64,000 nucleotides of DNA from Candidatus Gastranaerophilales bacterium. GTDB lineage: Bacteria; Cyanobacteriota; Vampirovibrionia; Gastranaerophilales; Gastranaerophilaceae. Position 1 is the first letter of the stretch; each line of letters opens with the position of its first letter. The stretch is taken from positions 1 to 64,000 of the forward strand of contig CALVEG010000001.1 of assembly GCA_944326525.1 (NCBI GenBank). The letters run 5' to 3'. Under the pieces are notes generated by a model. The model did no database searches and had not been told where the DNA came from. It worked only from the letters and a program-made list of their open reading frames with translations. Below are positions 1-8,402 of this stretch, in pieces. A program made the translations under genes and the position numbers.

Positions 1-1389
1 TTTTTGGAAAAATACGGAGTTTTAGGTGAACTTGGCACCGGCGACACAATTCAGGTAATAAACCCTGAATATGAAGCAGCTTGGGATGATTATTACGATG
101 AATATAACAAATGGCAGTCAGAAAAACCTGATCCAAATGATGAAATTTATTATGATACAGTAACAGAAGAATCAAATGTTTATGAACAATTTACTGAAGG
201 TACAGCAGGAGGATGTTATACATCTGTAATAAATCCTTGCAGCAGCTGTTATCTTGGAGTTTTGCATTTTTGTGATGTTTTGGAACATATGCTTGACGTT
301 GGTGAACATGAAACTTCTGATGGAACAAAATTTACTATAGATTCATTTAGCCCTTCTTATGGAGGTTATCCAGGTGGTCACTGGTGGGTTGATGGACAGC
401 AAAGTGAAAGTATTCATAATACTGGTGGTAGCGCATCTATAATGGAAGAAATGCGAAAGGCACTTGAAGGCAAGTATTGTTGCGGCGAAGAACACGATGC
501 CGATGATTCTACTCATTATATTGATTGTCCGACATCCTGGAGTGGATGCGGAAGCAAGCACGAGTTAGATTGTAACGAAGCTGAACCATGTGATGGCAAT
601 ATGCTTGTTACCGACAAAATTGAAGATTTATATTATGATTTTTATTTGAGATTTTATGATAATTCTAAAGGTAGCAAGCTTGATTTAAATGATCCAGATG
701 ATGCTGATTTATTCCGTCGTATGATTCACCTTGTTGAACACGATTTAAAATGGGCTTTATCTGAAGAAAAATTTGACCAAGAAGCTTATGATGAAGATAT
801 GGCGGATTGGGAAGCAAGAAAGCCGACAGAACCGACGGTTGCACAATATATAGACCAAGAAACCAGAGCGATAAAAGATTTGGACAAAGCGCAATGGTAT
901 GTAAACTTGTGGCACAGAATGAACGGCACAAGTGATTTTAAAGCGGGCTTTGGCAACAGCGAAGACTACATTGCAGGTAACGGCTGGGCAAGCAAATCAG
1001 AAACAGATCAAAACTGGGCAGTCTTAAAAGACGGCGATATGAACAGTGAAGAATACTTAAAATATGCAATAGAAAACGGTTTAATTACTTTAGAACAAGT
1101 ACAGTTTGTAGATCCATCCGACAGTACAAGCGGAATAGAAAATGCACAATGGACATCAATAGTATTCTCAACCGCTCAGGATATAACCGAACAGAAAGAT
1201 CAAATTGCAATAACGAAGGCAGAAACCGAATACAATCAAACATTAAGAGAAATAGAAGCAAAAGACAAAGAATATGATACTCAGATCAAGAAACTTGATA
1301 CAGAGCACAATGCACTCCAGACAGAATACGACAGCATCAAGAGTGTAATCGAAAAGAACGTTGAAAGAAGCTTCAAAATCTTCTCATAA
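1..1389 (+). CDS. Orphan Cys-rich protein with C-terminal coiled coil (5' partial)
   Basis: The reading frame is open to the window edge, so the N terminus is missing; the TTG at position 4 is not a convincing start. I do not recognise the family. The visible part is acidic. It has a Cys/His-rich stretch at about residues 70-200 (CSSCY, CCGEEH, SGCGSKHELDC), a Trp/Tyr-rich middle, and a predicted coiled coil over the last 60 residues ending in VERSFKIFS. No membrane segment is visible in this part. Codon use changes within the gene: the second half favours A-ending codons (gta, ata, tta, aca) more than the first. It converges on the acyltransferase gene, 5 bp away. Confidence 0.6.
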   Translation, partial: FLEKYGVLGELGTGDTIQVINPEYEAAWDDYYDEYNKWQSEKPDPNDEIYYDTVTEESNVYEQFTEGTAGGCYTSVINPCSSCYLGVLHFCDVLEHMLDVGEHETSDGTKFTIDSFSPSYGGYPGGHWWVDGQQSESIHNTGGSASIMEEMRKALEGKYCCGEEHDADDSTHYIDCPTSWSGCGSKHELDCNEAEPCDGNMLVTDKIEDLYYDFYLRFYDNSKGSKLDLNDPDDADLFRRMIHLVEHDLKWALSEEKFDQEAYDEDMADWEARKPTEPTVAQYIDQETRAIKDLDKAQWYVNLWHRMNGTSDFKAGFGNSEDYIAGNGWASKSETDQNWAVLKDGDMNSEEYLKYAIENGLITLEQVQFVDPSDSTSGIENAQWTSIVFSTAQDITEQKDQIAITKAETEYNQTLREIEAKDKEYDTQIKKLDTEHNALQTEYDSIKSVIEKNVERSFKIFS

Positions 1390-1394
1390 ATTGA

Positions 1395-2294
1395 TTAATC
1401 TTTGAATAAGTCATAAAAATGATAAAATTGTAATGGACTTTTTAAAGTAATTTTTTCCATAAATTCGACGTAAGATTTTTCCAAATTACAAAGGTTTGAG
1501 AAATTATGTTTATGTAAATGAATTGTATAAGTATCGTTTTTAGTTTTAAGCGCAATAACGAAATAAATAGGAACTTCCATTAATTGGGCAAGTTTAAAGC
1601 TGCCGACAGGCAAGTCAATTTTATGTCCGAAAAGTGTTGTTTCAAAAACGGCTGCATTCGTGTTTTCTGCGAGTCTATCCCCTGCAATAAAAGTGACACA
1701 TCCTTTATCCAAGCTTTCTTTAAGTCTTATTGATGTTGAAATTCCAATATCTTCTACATAAAAATAATTAACCGGAATGCTTGGAGCAATTTTACTTATG
1801 AAATTATTGAAAATTTGACTTTGGGTGCGGCTTAAAAATACGTTAACTTTAAATTCCGGCCAGAAATCATTGTTTATAAAAAAACTTCTCATAACGTCAG
1901 TGTTTCCTATGTGTGAACATAAACAGAAAACACCTTGCTTTTTATAAAAATCATTGTAAAAAAGCTCTTTTTCTTCTTCTGATGCAAAAAGGATTTTTTT
2001 CTTATCATAATTATTAGAAAAAATTTCTATTTTATCAGCAAGTAAAAATCCGTAAGAAAGAAAATGTTTAAAAGAATTCCATAAAGATGGTTTTAATCCA
2101 GTTAGAGGCTCAATTACCATAAGATATTTTTTCGAATATTTTCTTATTTCTTTCGCAAATAAAAAAGTGAAAAAAGTTACAATGAAAGCAACTAAATAGA
2201 GAGCTTTTTTGCCAAAAATCTTATACAAATACCATGAAAACCAAAGTCGTTTCTCTCCTGCAGCTTGTTCCTTTATTTGGTACCATTTTTTCAT
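1395..2294 (-). CDS. LpxL/HtrB-like lysophospholipid acyltransferase of the polyene-like cluster
   Basis: This 299-residue protein belongs to the lysophospholipid acyltransferase (LPLAT) superfamily, which moves acyl chains onto lipid or glycolipid acceptors at the inner membrane. An N-terminal hydrophobic segment (about residues 29-47, LYLVAFIVTFFTFLFA) is followed by the catalytic block SHIGNTDVMR, which fits the HX4(D/E) acyltransferase motif loosely. A second conserved-looking block is FIAGDRL. Aryl polyene clusters carry such an enzyme (ApeD type), and the neighbours here match that setting. It is divergent from the PPTase gene. No strong ribosome site precedes the ATG. A lipid A acyltransferase role is the alternative. 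Confidence 0.72.
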   Translation of the reverse strand: MKKWYQIKEQAAGEKRLWFSWYLYKIFGKKALYLVAFIVTFFTFLFAKEIRKYSKKYLMVIEPLTGLKPSLWNSFKHFLSYGFLLADKIEIFSNNYDKKKILFASEEEKELFYNDFYKKQGVFCLCSHIGNTDVMRSFFINNDFWPEFKVNVFLSRTQSQIFNNFISKIAPSIPVNYFYVEDIGISTSIRLKESLDKGCVTFIAGDRLAENTNAAVFETTLFGHKIDLPVGSFKLAQLMEVPIYFVIALKTKNDTYTIHLHKHNFSNLCNLEKSYVEFMEKITLKSPLQFYHFYDLFKD

Positions 2295-2306
2295 TTCTGA
2301 TAATCT

Positions 2307-2336
2307 TTGCTTCTTTTTTTATTAATATGGTATTAT
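2307..2336 (+). promoter_or_regulatory. Putative promoter of a leaderless PPTase transcript
   Basis: TTGCTT (2307-2312) and TATTAT (2331-2336) are separated by 18 bp. The -10 box ends 6 bp before the ATG at 2343, so transcription would be expected to start on or next to the start codon. No Shine-Dalgarno sequence is present. Confidence 0.5.
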
Positions 2337-2342
2337 TTTAGC

Positions 2343-3011
2343 ATGGAAATATTCTATTTAGATATTAACAATTTTTCAGAGTTATTAAAGGACAGGATAA
2401 TCGAAAATTTTCCGTCAGGTTCCGAATTAAAGAAAAGACAGATTGAATTCGCATTCGGAAGATTTTTAATTTCTATTGTGGGTAAAAATTTTTATAATAT
2501 TTCAAATACTGAAATTATTATTAAAAATAAAAAACCGTATTTTGTTACGGGTGGAATTAATTTTAGTTTATCTCACAGTAAAGGGATTGTACTTGCCGCA
2601 TTTGATAAGGTTCCAGTTGGGGCGGATGTGGAATTTATGCGTGATAGAAATTTTGAAAAGTTATTTGAATATTATAACCTTGAACCACAAAAAAAAGATG
2701 CTGAAACTTTTTACAGGTTTTGGACAGAATATGAAGCCGGAATTAAGCTTCAGCAAAAGCCCAAAAGTTATCTTTCAATGAAATTTTTACGGGAATTTAT
2801 TTTATCAATTGCAAGTTCAGAATCTCTGGATATTAAAAGTATGCTTAGTATATACGAGCTTAAAAGCCCAAGTGCAAGAACAAACCCGAGTGAACTTATG
2901 AGCTTAAAACTTGTTAAAGCTAACAGTGAAAATGAAGTTACTGTTGTAATGCATGAGATAAATACTGCATCATTAGAATTTTTTGACCCGTTAAATCTGA
3001 AAACAGAATAA
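2343..3011 (+). CDS. 4'-phosphopantetheinyl transferase (Sfp/ApeB type)
   Basis: It transfers phosphopantetheine from CoA to acyl carrier proteins, most likely the two ACPs of this cluster. The Sfp-type signatures are clear: NFSLSHS at 73-79, the Mg-binding GADVE (D95, E97) and FWTEYEAGIK (W127, E131, K135). I prefer the ATG at 2343 (222 residues) to an upstream TTG, because a -10 box sits just before it. The last 81 codons lie antisense to the 3' end of the MMPL gene. The PPTase core ends before that overlap, a plausible last strand (REFILSIASS) lies inside it, and the final 45 or so residues look like read-through of non-PPTase sequence. The usual stop may have been lost. Confidence 0.82.
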   Translation: MEIFYLDINNFSELLKDRIIENFPSGSELKKRQIEFAFGRFLISIVGKNFYNISNTEIIIKNKKPYFVTGGINFSLSHSKGIVLAAFDKVPVGADVEFMRDRNFEKLFEYYNLEPQKKDAETFYRFWTEYEAGIKLQQKPKSYLSMKFLREFILSIASSESLDIKSMLSIYELKSPSARTNPSELMSLKLVKANSENEVTVVMHEINTASLEFFDPLNLKTE

Positions 3012-4918
3012 TCAAGTCCAAAGCCTGTTATCAAAAATATTGCAAGAATGTGGAATAAATTTATATCTCCAAACAAGCTTACAGCACTGATTGAGAATAA
3101 GCTTGCTAAAATTGAAGGAAGTATAATTTTGTGAGCATTTTTGAAAGAAAAAATACACCCCAAAATTATGTACAAAACAACGAATATAGGTCCTAAAATC
3201 CATAAACATACAAGCCTGATTTCTTTTATTCTTTTTGAAATTTCTAACGGAAGATTAATGTATCTGATATTGGAAATTTCTTTTAAAATTTCAGGTGATT
3301 GGAAATTATAAACAATCATTAAAGAATGAGTTTTGTCAATTAAGAATTCCTGAGCCGAGGAAAGATTATTCAAGCCATCTTCAAGAGTTATAATTGGGGT
3401 AAGTTTTCTCAGATTTTTTATTTCATCTTGTGTCAAATATTCCGATAATTTGTCAATTTTTTTGTCATAAAGTTTTTTAATTAAATTTTGGTTTTCTATT
3501 TGTCGCATTTTTGATGGAATAAATTTACTCAAAGAATAATATGAAATATTGTTTCCGTTTAATCTTTTTGCAATTAATTCCTCTTTTTCAAGAAGTTGTT
3601 CCAAGTTTTCACCTTCAACGATAATGAAGGAAGAATTGGCATTTTGTAAAGAAACTTCGCTGTATAAATTTTCGGCATTTTGCATTTCTTTTGAAGGTCT
3701 GTACATGTTTCTGACATCATCACTGAAATGTATTCTATACAATCCTGCTGCTATTACAATCAAAAGGGCTGCTAAAATTATTTTACTGAATTTGAAGTTG
3801 AATTTTTGCTGTGATTTTTGTGGAGGCAAAAATTCATAAAACAACACAACAATTAAATATACTGTAATTAATCCAGCGGATGTGAATACTGCCATTTGTT
3901 TTAAAATTTCTATTCCGGAAATAGCAAGCATAAAAAGTGCACTTACGGTTGAAAACATGCTGACAGTCAAACTTTTTATAATTTTATTAACATCTGATTC
4001 CATCAAATAATGAAGTGAATAATCTACGCAGATTCCGATTAATGTAGTGGAAAAAACAAATGTGAGAATGTGGATTGAATTAAATAAAAGATTTGTTACA
4101 CAATATCCAATTCCCATTCCTGCAGCTAATGTTGTTAATATTGGCAAAAGTATTTTTAAAGATTTAAAATACCATAGTACAATTACGCATACAAATAGTG
4201 TTGAAATTATGCAAATAAAATTAATTTCGTTCATGGAGCTTTCACTTGCATAATATGCGTGGATTGGAGCTCCTGTCAGATAGACATTTAATTCTCTGTT
4301 TGTATAATATTTTTGAAGTTCAACAAGTTTTTTTACTTCTTTGTTCATTAATGATGGCGAAAGTGCAAGTTTGTCATCTGCTTTAAGGTTTATGATTTCA
4401 TAATATTTGCCTTTTAGTGAAGTTTGGACATTTATATTTGTTCCAAGATTCATTATAAAATTTGTTAAAAGCAAATATGGATCTTCCTCTAGAGGTAAAA
4501 TTGAAAATCCAAACGGATCATATAAATTATTTATTGCATTCTGGCTAATTTTTTCGTAATTTTCGGATTTTAAAGTCTTGTAGTCTGATTCTGAAAGCAG
4601 ACCTGATTTATGGTTTTTGTAAAATTCAAGTGTTTTTTGATAGTCTGTACGCTTAATCTTAAAACTTTCAGAAGAGATATTTTGTTCAAAACTTTCTTTG
4701 GTTTTTTCTAAAAGTTCAAGATTTTCACTTTCTAAAAGTACATTTATATTTGCAGAATATTTTCCGCTTAAATTAATTAAAATTTCGTCTTGAATTCCGT
4801 TTGAAAAAAATGCTTTTAATAAATTGGTTTCAACTTTTTTCGGATGCAAAAATGCAAGCGATGCTATTAAAACCAAAATTAATACAAATATTATTCTAAA
4901 TAAATTTATCTTTTTCAT
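2768..4918 (-). CDS. MMPL/RND-type lipid exporter of the polyene-like cluster
   Basis: This 716-residue inner-membrane transporter fits the MMPL exporters (ApeM type) found in aryl polyene clusters. An N-terminal membrane anchor is followed by a large periplasmic domain, a bundle of about five helices (around residues 230-370), a second periplasmic domain, and a final bundle with FHILAIFLITGFGLDYSVFRF and the last helix FVLALGLLSSYILSILLI. The ATG at 4918 overlaps the stop of the LolA-like gene as ATGA, which suggests translational coupling; a TTG three codons upstream is less likely. It would move the finished lipid, perhaps handing it to the LolA-like protein. Its 3' end overlaps the PPTase gene by 244 bp, tail to tail. 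Confidence 0.8.
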   Translation of the reverse strand: MKKINLFRIIFVLILVLIASLAFLHPKKVETNLLKAFFSNGIQDEILINLSGKYSANINVLLESENLELLEKTKESFEQNISSESFKIKRTDYQKTLEFYKNHKSGLLSESDYKTLKSENYEKISQNAINNLYDPFGFSILPLEEDPYLLLTNFIMNLGTNINVQTSLKGKYYEIINLKADDKLALSPSLMNKEVKKLVELQKYYTNRELNVYLTGAPIHAYYASESSMNEINFICIISTLFVCVIVLWYFKSLKILLPILTTLAAGMGIGYCVTNLLFNSIHILTFVFSTTLIGICVDYSLHYLMESDVNKIIKSLTVSMFSTVSALFMLAISGIEILKQMAVFTSAGLITVYLIVVLFYEFLPPQKSQQKFNFKFSKIILAALLIVIAAGLYRIHFSDDVRNMYRPSKEMQNAENLYSEVSLQNANSSFIIVEGENLEQLLEKEELIAKRLNGNNISYYSLSKFIPSKMRQIENQNLIKKLYDKKIDKLSEYLTQDEIKNLRKLTPIITLEDGLNNLSSAQEFLIDKTHSLMIVYNFQSPEILKEISNIRYINLPLEISKRIKEIRLVCLWILGPIFVVLYIILGCIFSFKNAHKIILPSILASLFSISAVSLFGDINLFHILAIFLITGFGLDYSVFRFNGSKNSNDAVFISCITTVTSFSLLALTSFKLISSLGFVLALGLLSSYILSILLISRDSELAIDKINSRKNFIER

Positions 4919-5433
4919 AATTCGCAATAAAAGTTTATTTCTGTGGTTACTCCGTTTGTTGTTTCGATAATCATTTTGTTAATACTTTTTGTGCCGTTGA
5001 TTGTAATACTTTCAAGCTGTCCGAAAGCCGGAGATTTTTCTTTCGGTTTTAAGACGAGAGTCCATTCTTGATCATTGGAAGTGTAGTATAAATTGAAATT
5101 TTTATTAATATATGAGTAATCTTTGTTTGCAATTCCTGTTATAATTCCGCTTATCTGTTTGTTGCTGTCGGAAGTGTAGGTTGAGGTTGATTTAACAGGG
5201 TAAAGGGTTTCAAAGATTACTCCTTTATCTTTTATAAATTTAAAATTTCCGCCGGATTTTAGAGTTTTATTTCGGATTGTTTTTTCTTGAGTAAATTTAC
5301 AAGTTACGCTGTTGAGCTGAGGAAGCTTTTCGGCAACTTCTCTTGCTGTTGTCGGGCTGTCAAAGGTGCCTTCCGCATAAGAAATTTGCGCAAAAAATAT
5401 TAATATAAATAATGCTAAATATTTTTTAAACAT
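4915..5433 (-). CDS. LolA-like periplasmic lipid/lipoprotein carrier
   Basis: This 172-residue secreted protein resembles LolA (COG2834). Its signal peptide covers residues 1-20, with cleavage likely after ISYA. The mature part has the LolA-like opening of an amphipathic helix and then FTQEKTIRNKTLKSGGNFKF, followed by alternating beta strands. Aryl polyene clusters include a LolA-like gene that probably shuttles the polyene lipid to the outer membrane. The start at 5433 follows AAGGACTTGA and overlaps the thioesterase gene by 19 bp. It ends in an ATGA overlap with the MMPL exporter. A general lipoprotein-carrier role cannot be excluded, but the operon context argues for a cluster-specific one. 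Confidence 0.75.
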   Translation of the reverse strand: MFKKYLALFILIFFAQISYAEGTFDSPTTAREVAEKLPQLNSVTCKFTQEKTIRNKTLKSGGNFKFIKDKGVIFETLYPVKSTSTYTSDSNKQISGIITGIANKDYSYINKNFNLYYTSNDQEWTLVLKPKEKSPAFGQLESITINGTKSINKMIIETTNGVTTEINFYCEL

Positions 5434-5834
5434 TCAAGTCCTTTTCTGAATTTTTCAGGTGCTTGGTATAAGCTTTTTCCTGATTTTACATCTACACAAA
5501 TTTGCATTGTTTTAGCTTTAAATAAAACTTCATCAGTTGCGGAATCTTTTATAATATATTGTATATTTAATCCTGGCTCAAGTTCTTCTAAAATAGCTTT
5601 CACTGTGAGCTTTTGTCCGAAAATCGCGGATTTAATAAATTTCATTTCTGTTTTTGCTATAGGATACATAATACCGTCGAGTTTCATATTGTCGTAATTG
5701 TAACCGATTTTTTTCAGTAATTCACATCTTGCCGCTTCCATGAATTTAAAATAATTGCCGTGCCAAACAACATTCATAGGATCAAGATCGTAGAATTGCA
5801 CTTCAATAGTAGTTTCTGCTTCTGCTAAATGCAT
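5415..5834 (-). CDS. 4HBT-family acyl-CoA/ACP thioesterase
   Basis: This 139-residue hotdog thioesterase has the 4-hydroxybenzoyl-CoA thioesterase signature YDLDPMNVVWHGNYFKFMEA near the N terminus, where the first Asp of the motif is the expected catalytic residue. It would hydrolyse the acyl-ACP or acyl-CoA product and matches the ApeK type of aryl polyene clusters. The ATG at 5834 is chosen because AGAGGA lies 7 bp upstream; an in-frame TTG six codons earlier overlaps that ribosome site. It lies between the ligase/dehydratase and the LolA-like gene and overlaps the latter. Confidence 0.82.
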   Translation of the reverse strand: MHLAEAETTIEVQFYDLDPMNVVWHGNYFKFMEAARCELLKKIGYNYDNMKLDGIMYPIAKTEMKFIKSAIFGQKLTVKAILEELEPGLNIQYIIKDSATDEVLFKAKTMQICVDVKSGKSLYQAPEKFRKGLECLKNI

Positions 5835-5870
5835 ACAATATCCTCTTTGCAAAAATTATACACCAAAATG

Positions 5871-7427
5871 TTATTTGATAAAAGTGCCTGATGAAAAAGG
5901 TTTTTCGTTATCAGTAAACGTGAAATCAACAGAAAGTTCATTGTTTTTGAGGTTTAAGATTACTTTGTTATCAGGTTTTATAACTCTTGAGAATTTTATT
6001 TTTTTTATTTTGTTTTGCGAAATTTTTATTCCAAAAACATCCTCTGCTAAATTGTGTGCATATAATAATTGAACAACTCCCGGCAAAATCGGAATATCAG
6101 GGAAATGCCCGTTGAAAAAGTTGCTGTTTCTTAAAAATGCAAGTGTGATTTTGGCAGATTCATTTGTGTTTTTTTTCTCGAAAATTAGCGGGTAAGAAAG
6201 ATTTAAGTTAAAGATTTTAATGATTTTTGTTTTATCAATTTTCCCTGCTGAAGTTTTTGGAATTTCAGGTAAAAATCTCCATCTTTGCGGAATTATTTCG
6301 CAAAATTGTTTAAGATGCAGTTTTAAATTCTGTATCATTTCAATACTTCCAATATCTAAAAGCTTTTCTTTTCCTTCTGTTGTTAAAACTATTGCGGCTC
6401 CCGCTTTTTCTCCGATTTTTAGACAATAAGCATCTTCTACGTAATTTTGTTTTTTTAGATAATTTTCGATTTCTTCTGCTGAAATTCTTTTTTCTTGAAT
6501 CTTTAATATTCTGTCGTTGCGGCCTATAATTTTAAATTTTCGGTCTATTTTTTCAATGTTATCATTTAGTATAAGCTCATCTTCAAGAAAATAAGGTGAT
6601 TTGATTATTGTACCTTTGTTGTCGTCTGAAATTAGTTCAATATCTCCAAAAACTGTTAAAAATCCTTTGTCAAATGATGTTCTGTATCCGATTGTACCGG
6701 TTTCGGTGCTTCCGTAGCTGTCTACAATTCTTGAGGTTTTTGAAAAATATTCAAAAACTCTTTCCGGCATTTTATCGCCTCCTGCATATATAAGTTCTGC
6801 AGGGTGTGGGTTGTCATCATATTTTGCCATCATATCAAGAAATGATGGGGATGATACAAATACGTGTTTTTCATTTTTTATCTGTTCAGGAAATTTTATT
6901 ATGTCTGTGTCGATAACGTGTCCGTATATAAGCGGATATAAAAATGCATAAACAAATCCGAACATATGTGACATTTTTACTGTAGAAACAAACGGTAAAT
7001 CTTTGTTAACCGGAAATAATTTATCCATAACAACGGTTTCTAAATAAGTGTTTTGTAAACTTTTTCTTACACATTTAGGTATTCCGGTTGAGCCTGATGT
7101 GTAAAAATTAATTATTACGTCGTTAAAATTTGGAACTTTTAAGTCAAAAACTTCGCATAATTCTGGTTCTATATTTTTTATGTAGTCCTCGTTAAAATGA
7201 TTAATCTTTGTGCTGTCAGAAAGAAAATATAATTCTTTTTCTGAAAAAATTCCTGCTAAAAAATTTTTAACAAATTCAAAATTGCTGTCGCAAGTTATTA
7301 AAAATTTTGTTCTTCTATCAGATTTGAGCGCACTAACTATCGGGCAGATTATTTTTTTTAATTCTTGCCAAGTAATATAGTTGCCATTGCTTCTTATAAC
7401 AATTTTTTCATCACCAAAATTAAACAT
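5871..7427 (-). CDS. AMP-dependent ligase fused to a FabZ/FabA-like dehydratase
   Basis: This 518-residue protein has two domains. Residues 1 to about 400 are an acyl-AMP ligase with the P-loop TSGSTGIPK (110-118), YGSTETG (238-244), GRNDRILK (303-310) and the C-terminal lysine in TSAGKIDK (K396). Residues 425-518 are a hotdog 3-hydroxyacyl-ACP dehydratase with NGHFPDIPILPGV (439-451, H441 expected catalytic). In aryl polyene clusters these are the ApeH (ligase) and ApeI (dehydratase) functions. The ligase would load an aryl or acyl starter onto an ACP and the dehydratase would form the double bonds. It overlaps the upstream membrane-protein gene by 8 bp. Confidence 0.85.
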   Translation of the reverse strand: MFNFGDEKIVIRSNGNYITWQELKKIICPIVSALKSDRRTKFLITCDSNFEFVKNFLAGIFSEKELYFLSDSTKINHFNEDYIKNIEPELCEVFDLKVPNFNDVIINFYTSGSTGIPKCVRKSLQNTYLETVVMDKLFPVNKDLPFVSTVKMSHMFGFVYAFLYPLIYGHVIDTDIIKFPEQIKNEKHVFVSSPSFLDMMAKYDDNPHPAELIYAGGDKMPERVFEYFSKTSRIVDSYGSTETGTIGYRTSFDKGFLTVFGDIELISDDNKGTIIKSPYFLEDELILNDNIEKIDRKFKIIGRNDRILKIQEKRISAEEIENYLKKQNYVEDAYCLKIGEKAGAAIVLTTEGKEKLLDIGSIEMIQNLKLHLKQFCEIIPQRWRFLPEIPKTSAGKIDKTKIIKIFNLNLSYPLIFEKKNTNESAKITLAFLRNSNFFNGHFPDIPILPGVVQLLYAHNLAEDVFGIKISQNKIKKIKFSRVIKPDNKVILNLKNNELSVDFTFTDNEKPFSSGTFIK

Positions 7428-7818
7428 TATATTTTCTCTTAAATCGGAGTCGTATCAGATATTCTATTGCAAATAAAAGCCCTGTTAAAAGATACGAAAT
7501 GCATCCGTTATAAATCGTCCATACTTTTGAACTCATAAATATTGTAGCAAAAGAAATCATAAAATTAAATATTAAAAATACACACCATACGTAAGTAAGT
7601 TTTCTGGTGTAATCTTTAACAATGTCCGGAAGCTCTTTGCCTTCCATAAGTTTAGCAAATTTTTGAATAATTGTTTCTTCGGTAAAAGTTGAGGAGAAGA
7701 ATATTGTGAATATTACAAGATTAATTGTTGCAGGATAATACTTTAACGCAATCAGACCTGTAAAATGAAACAGACCAATAACTGCAAATGTGAATATTAT
7801 CGGGAAAATCATTCTCAT
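7420..7818 (-). CDS. Small membrane protein of the COG4648 (ApeG-like) type
   Basis: This 132-residue hydrophobic protein has four predicted membrane segments (about residues 4-23, 31-45, 72-93 and 98-120). Between the second and third lies a short basic cytosolic loop with EETIIQKFAKLMEG. The pattern matches the small COG4648 membrane protein found between the ACP and AMP-ligase genes of aryl polyene clusters; its biochemical role is not known. It is translationally coupled to both neighbours, with a 4-bp overlap with the upstream ACP and 8 bp with the downstream ligase. Assignment rests on size, topology and position. Confidence 0.68.
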   Translation of the reverse strand: MRMIFPIIFTFAVIGLFHFTGLIALKYYPATINLVIFTIFFSSTFTEETIIQKFAKLMEGKELPDIVKDYTRKLTYVWCVFLIFNFMISFATIFMSSKVWTIYNGCISYLLTGLLFAIEYLIRLRFKRKYNV

Positions 7819-8066
7819 AATAATTCTTCAATAGCGTTTATAACATCGTTTATTGTTTTAATTTGCTTAAAATTTTCCGGTGGAATTTTCTTTTGCGTAA
7901 ACTGTTGAACTCTTACTGCCAAATCTACAGCATCAATACTATCAAGGTCCAAATCTTCAAATAGACTTGCATCTAAAGTAATTAAATTCTTATCAACTTC
8001 AAAATCTTCGACAAGTATTGAAGTAAGTTTATTCAGTATATCATCTCTTGTTAATTTCCCGTTCAT
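7815..8066 (-). CDS. Acyl carrier protein, second copy (ApeF-like)
   Basis: This 83-residue ACP has the attachment motif DLDLDSIDAVDL, with Ser43 as the expected phosphopantetheine site. It carries the growing acyl chain between enzymes of the cluster and should be modified by the adjacent PPTase. It starts 2 bp after the first ACP gene and ends in an ATGA overlap with the membrane-protein gene. Two consecutive, non-identical ACPs are typical of aryl polyene clusters and unusual for housekeeping fatty acid synthesis, where one acpP normally sits with fabD, fabG and fabF. None of those genes is nearby. Confidence 0.88.
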   Translation of the reverse strand: MNGKLTRDDILNKLTSILVEDFEVDKNLITLDASLFEDLDLDSIDAVDLAVRVQQFTQKKIPPENFKQIKTINDVINAIEELL

Positions 8067-8068
8067 TC

Positions 8069-8326
8069 TTAATCCTGTTTGTTTTGTTTTTCAATAAAAT
8101 CTGCAAGTGTTTTTACCGAATAAAAATATTCTTTATTTTCCTCGTTGTCAGAACCGATTGAAATATTGTATTTTTTCTTCAATGCCATGCCTAATTCCAA
8201 GGCGTCAATAGAATCCAATCCTAATCCGTCAATAAATAAAGGCGCATTTTCATCAATATCATCAGGAGTAATGTCTTCCAAATCAAGAGTATCTATGATT
8301 AGTTGCTTAATTTCGTCCGTAATCAT
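8069..8326 (-). CDS. Acyl carrier protein, first copy (ApeE-like)
   Basis: This 85-residue ACP has the site LGLDSIDALEL, with Ser39 as the expected attachment residue, followed by the helix-II pattern of ACPs. I set the start at 8326 rather than the ATG at 8341: AAGGTGAG lies just upstream of 8326, and a good sigma-70 promoter ends only 7 bp before 8341, so the longer form would have no leader. It is the first gene of the operon that runs through the second ACP, membrane protein, ligase/dehydratase, thioesterase and LolA-like genes to the MMPL exporter. Confidence 0.88.
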   Translation of the reverse strand: MITDEIKQLIIDTLDLEDITPDDIDENAPLFIDGLGLDSIDALELGMALKKKYNISIGSDNEENKEYFYSVKTLADFIEKQNKQD

Positions 8327-8347
8327 CTTCTCACCTTCCATATATCC

Positions 8348-8376
8348 ATGATAATCTAAGCTTTTTGTAAAGTCAA
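8348..8376 (-). promoter_or_regulatory. Sigma-70 promoter of the polyene-like operon
   Basis: Reading on the minus strand, TTGACT (8371-8376) and TATCAT (8348-8353) are separated by exactly 17 bp. The predicted transcription start falls near 8341, 15 bp upstream of the first ACP start codon. No operator-like palindrome is seen. Confidence 0.65.
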
Positions 8377-8402
8377 ATTATCAATTTTGCTTGTATTAAT
8401 TT

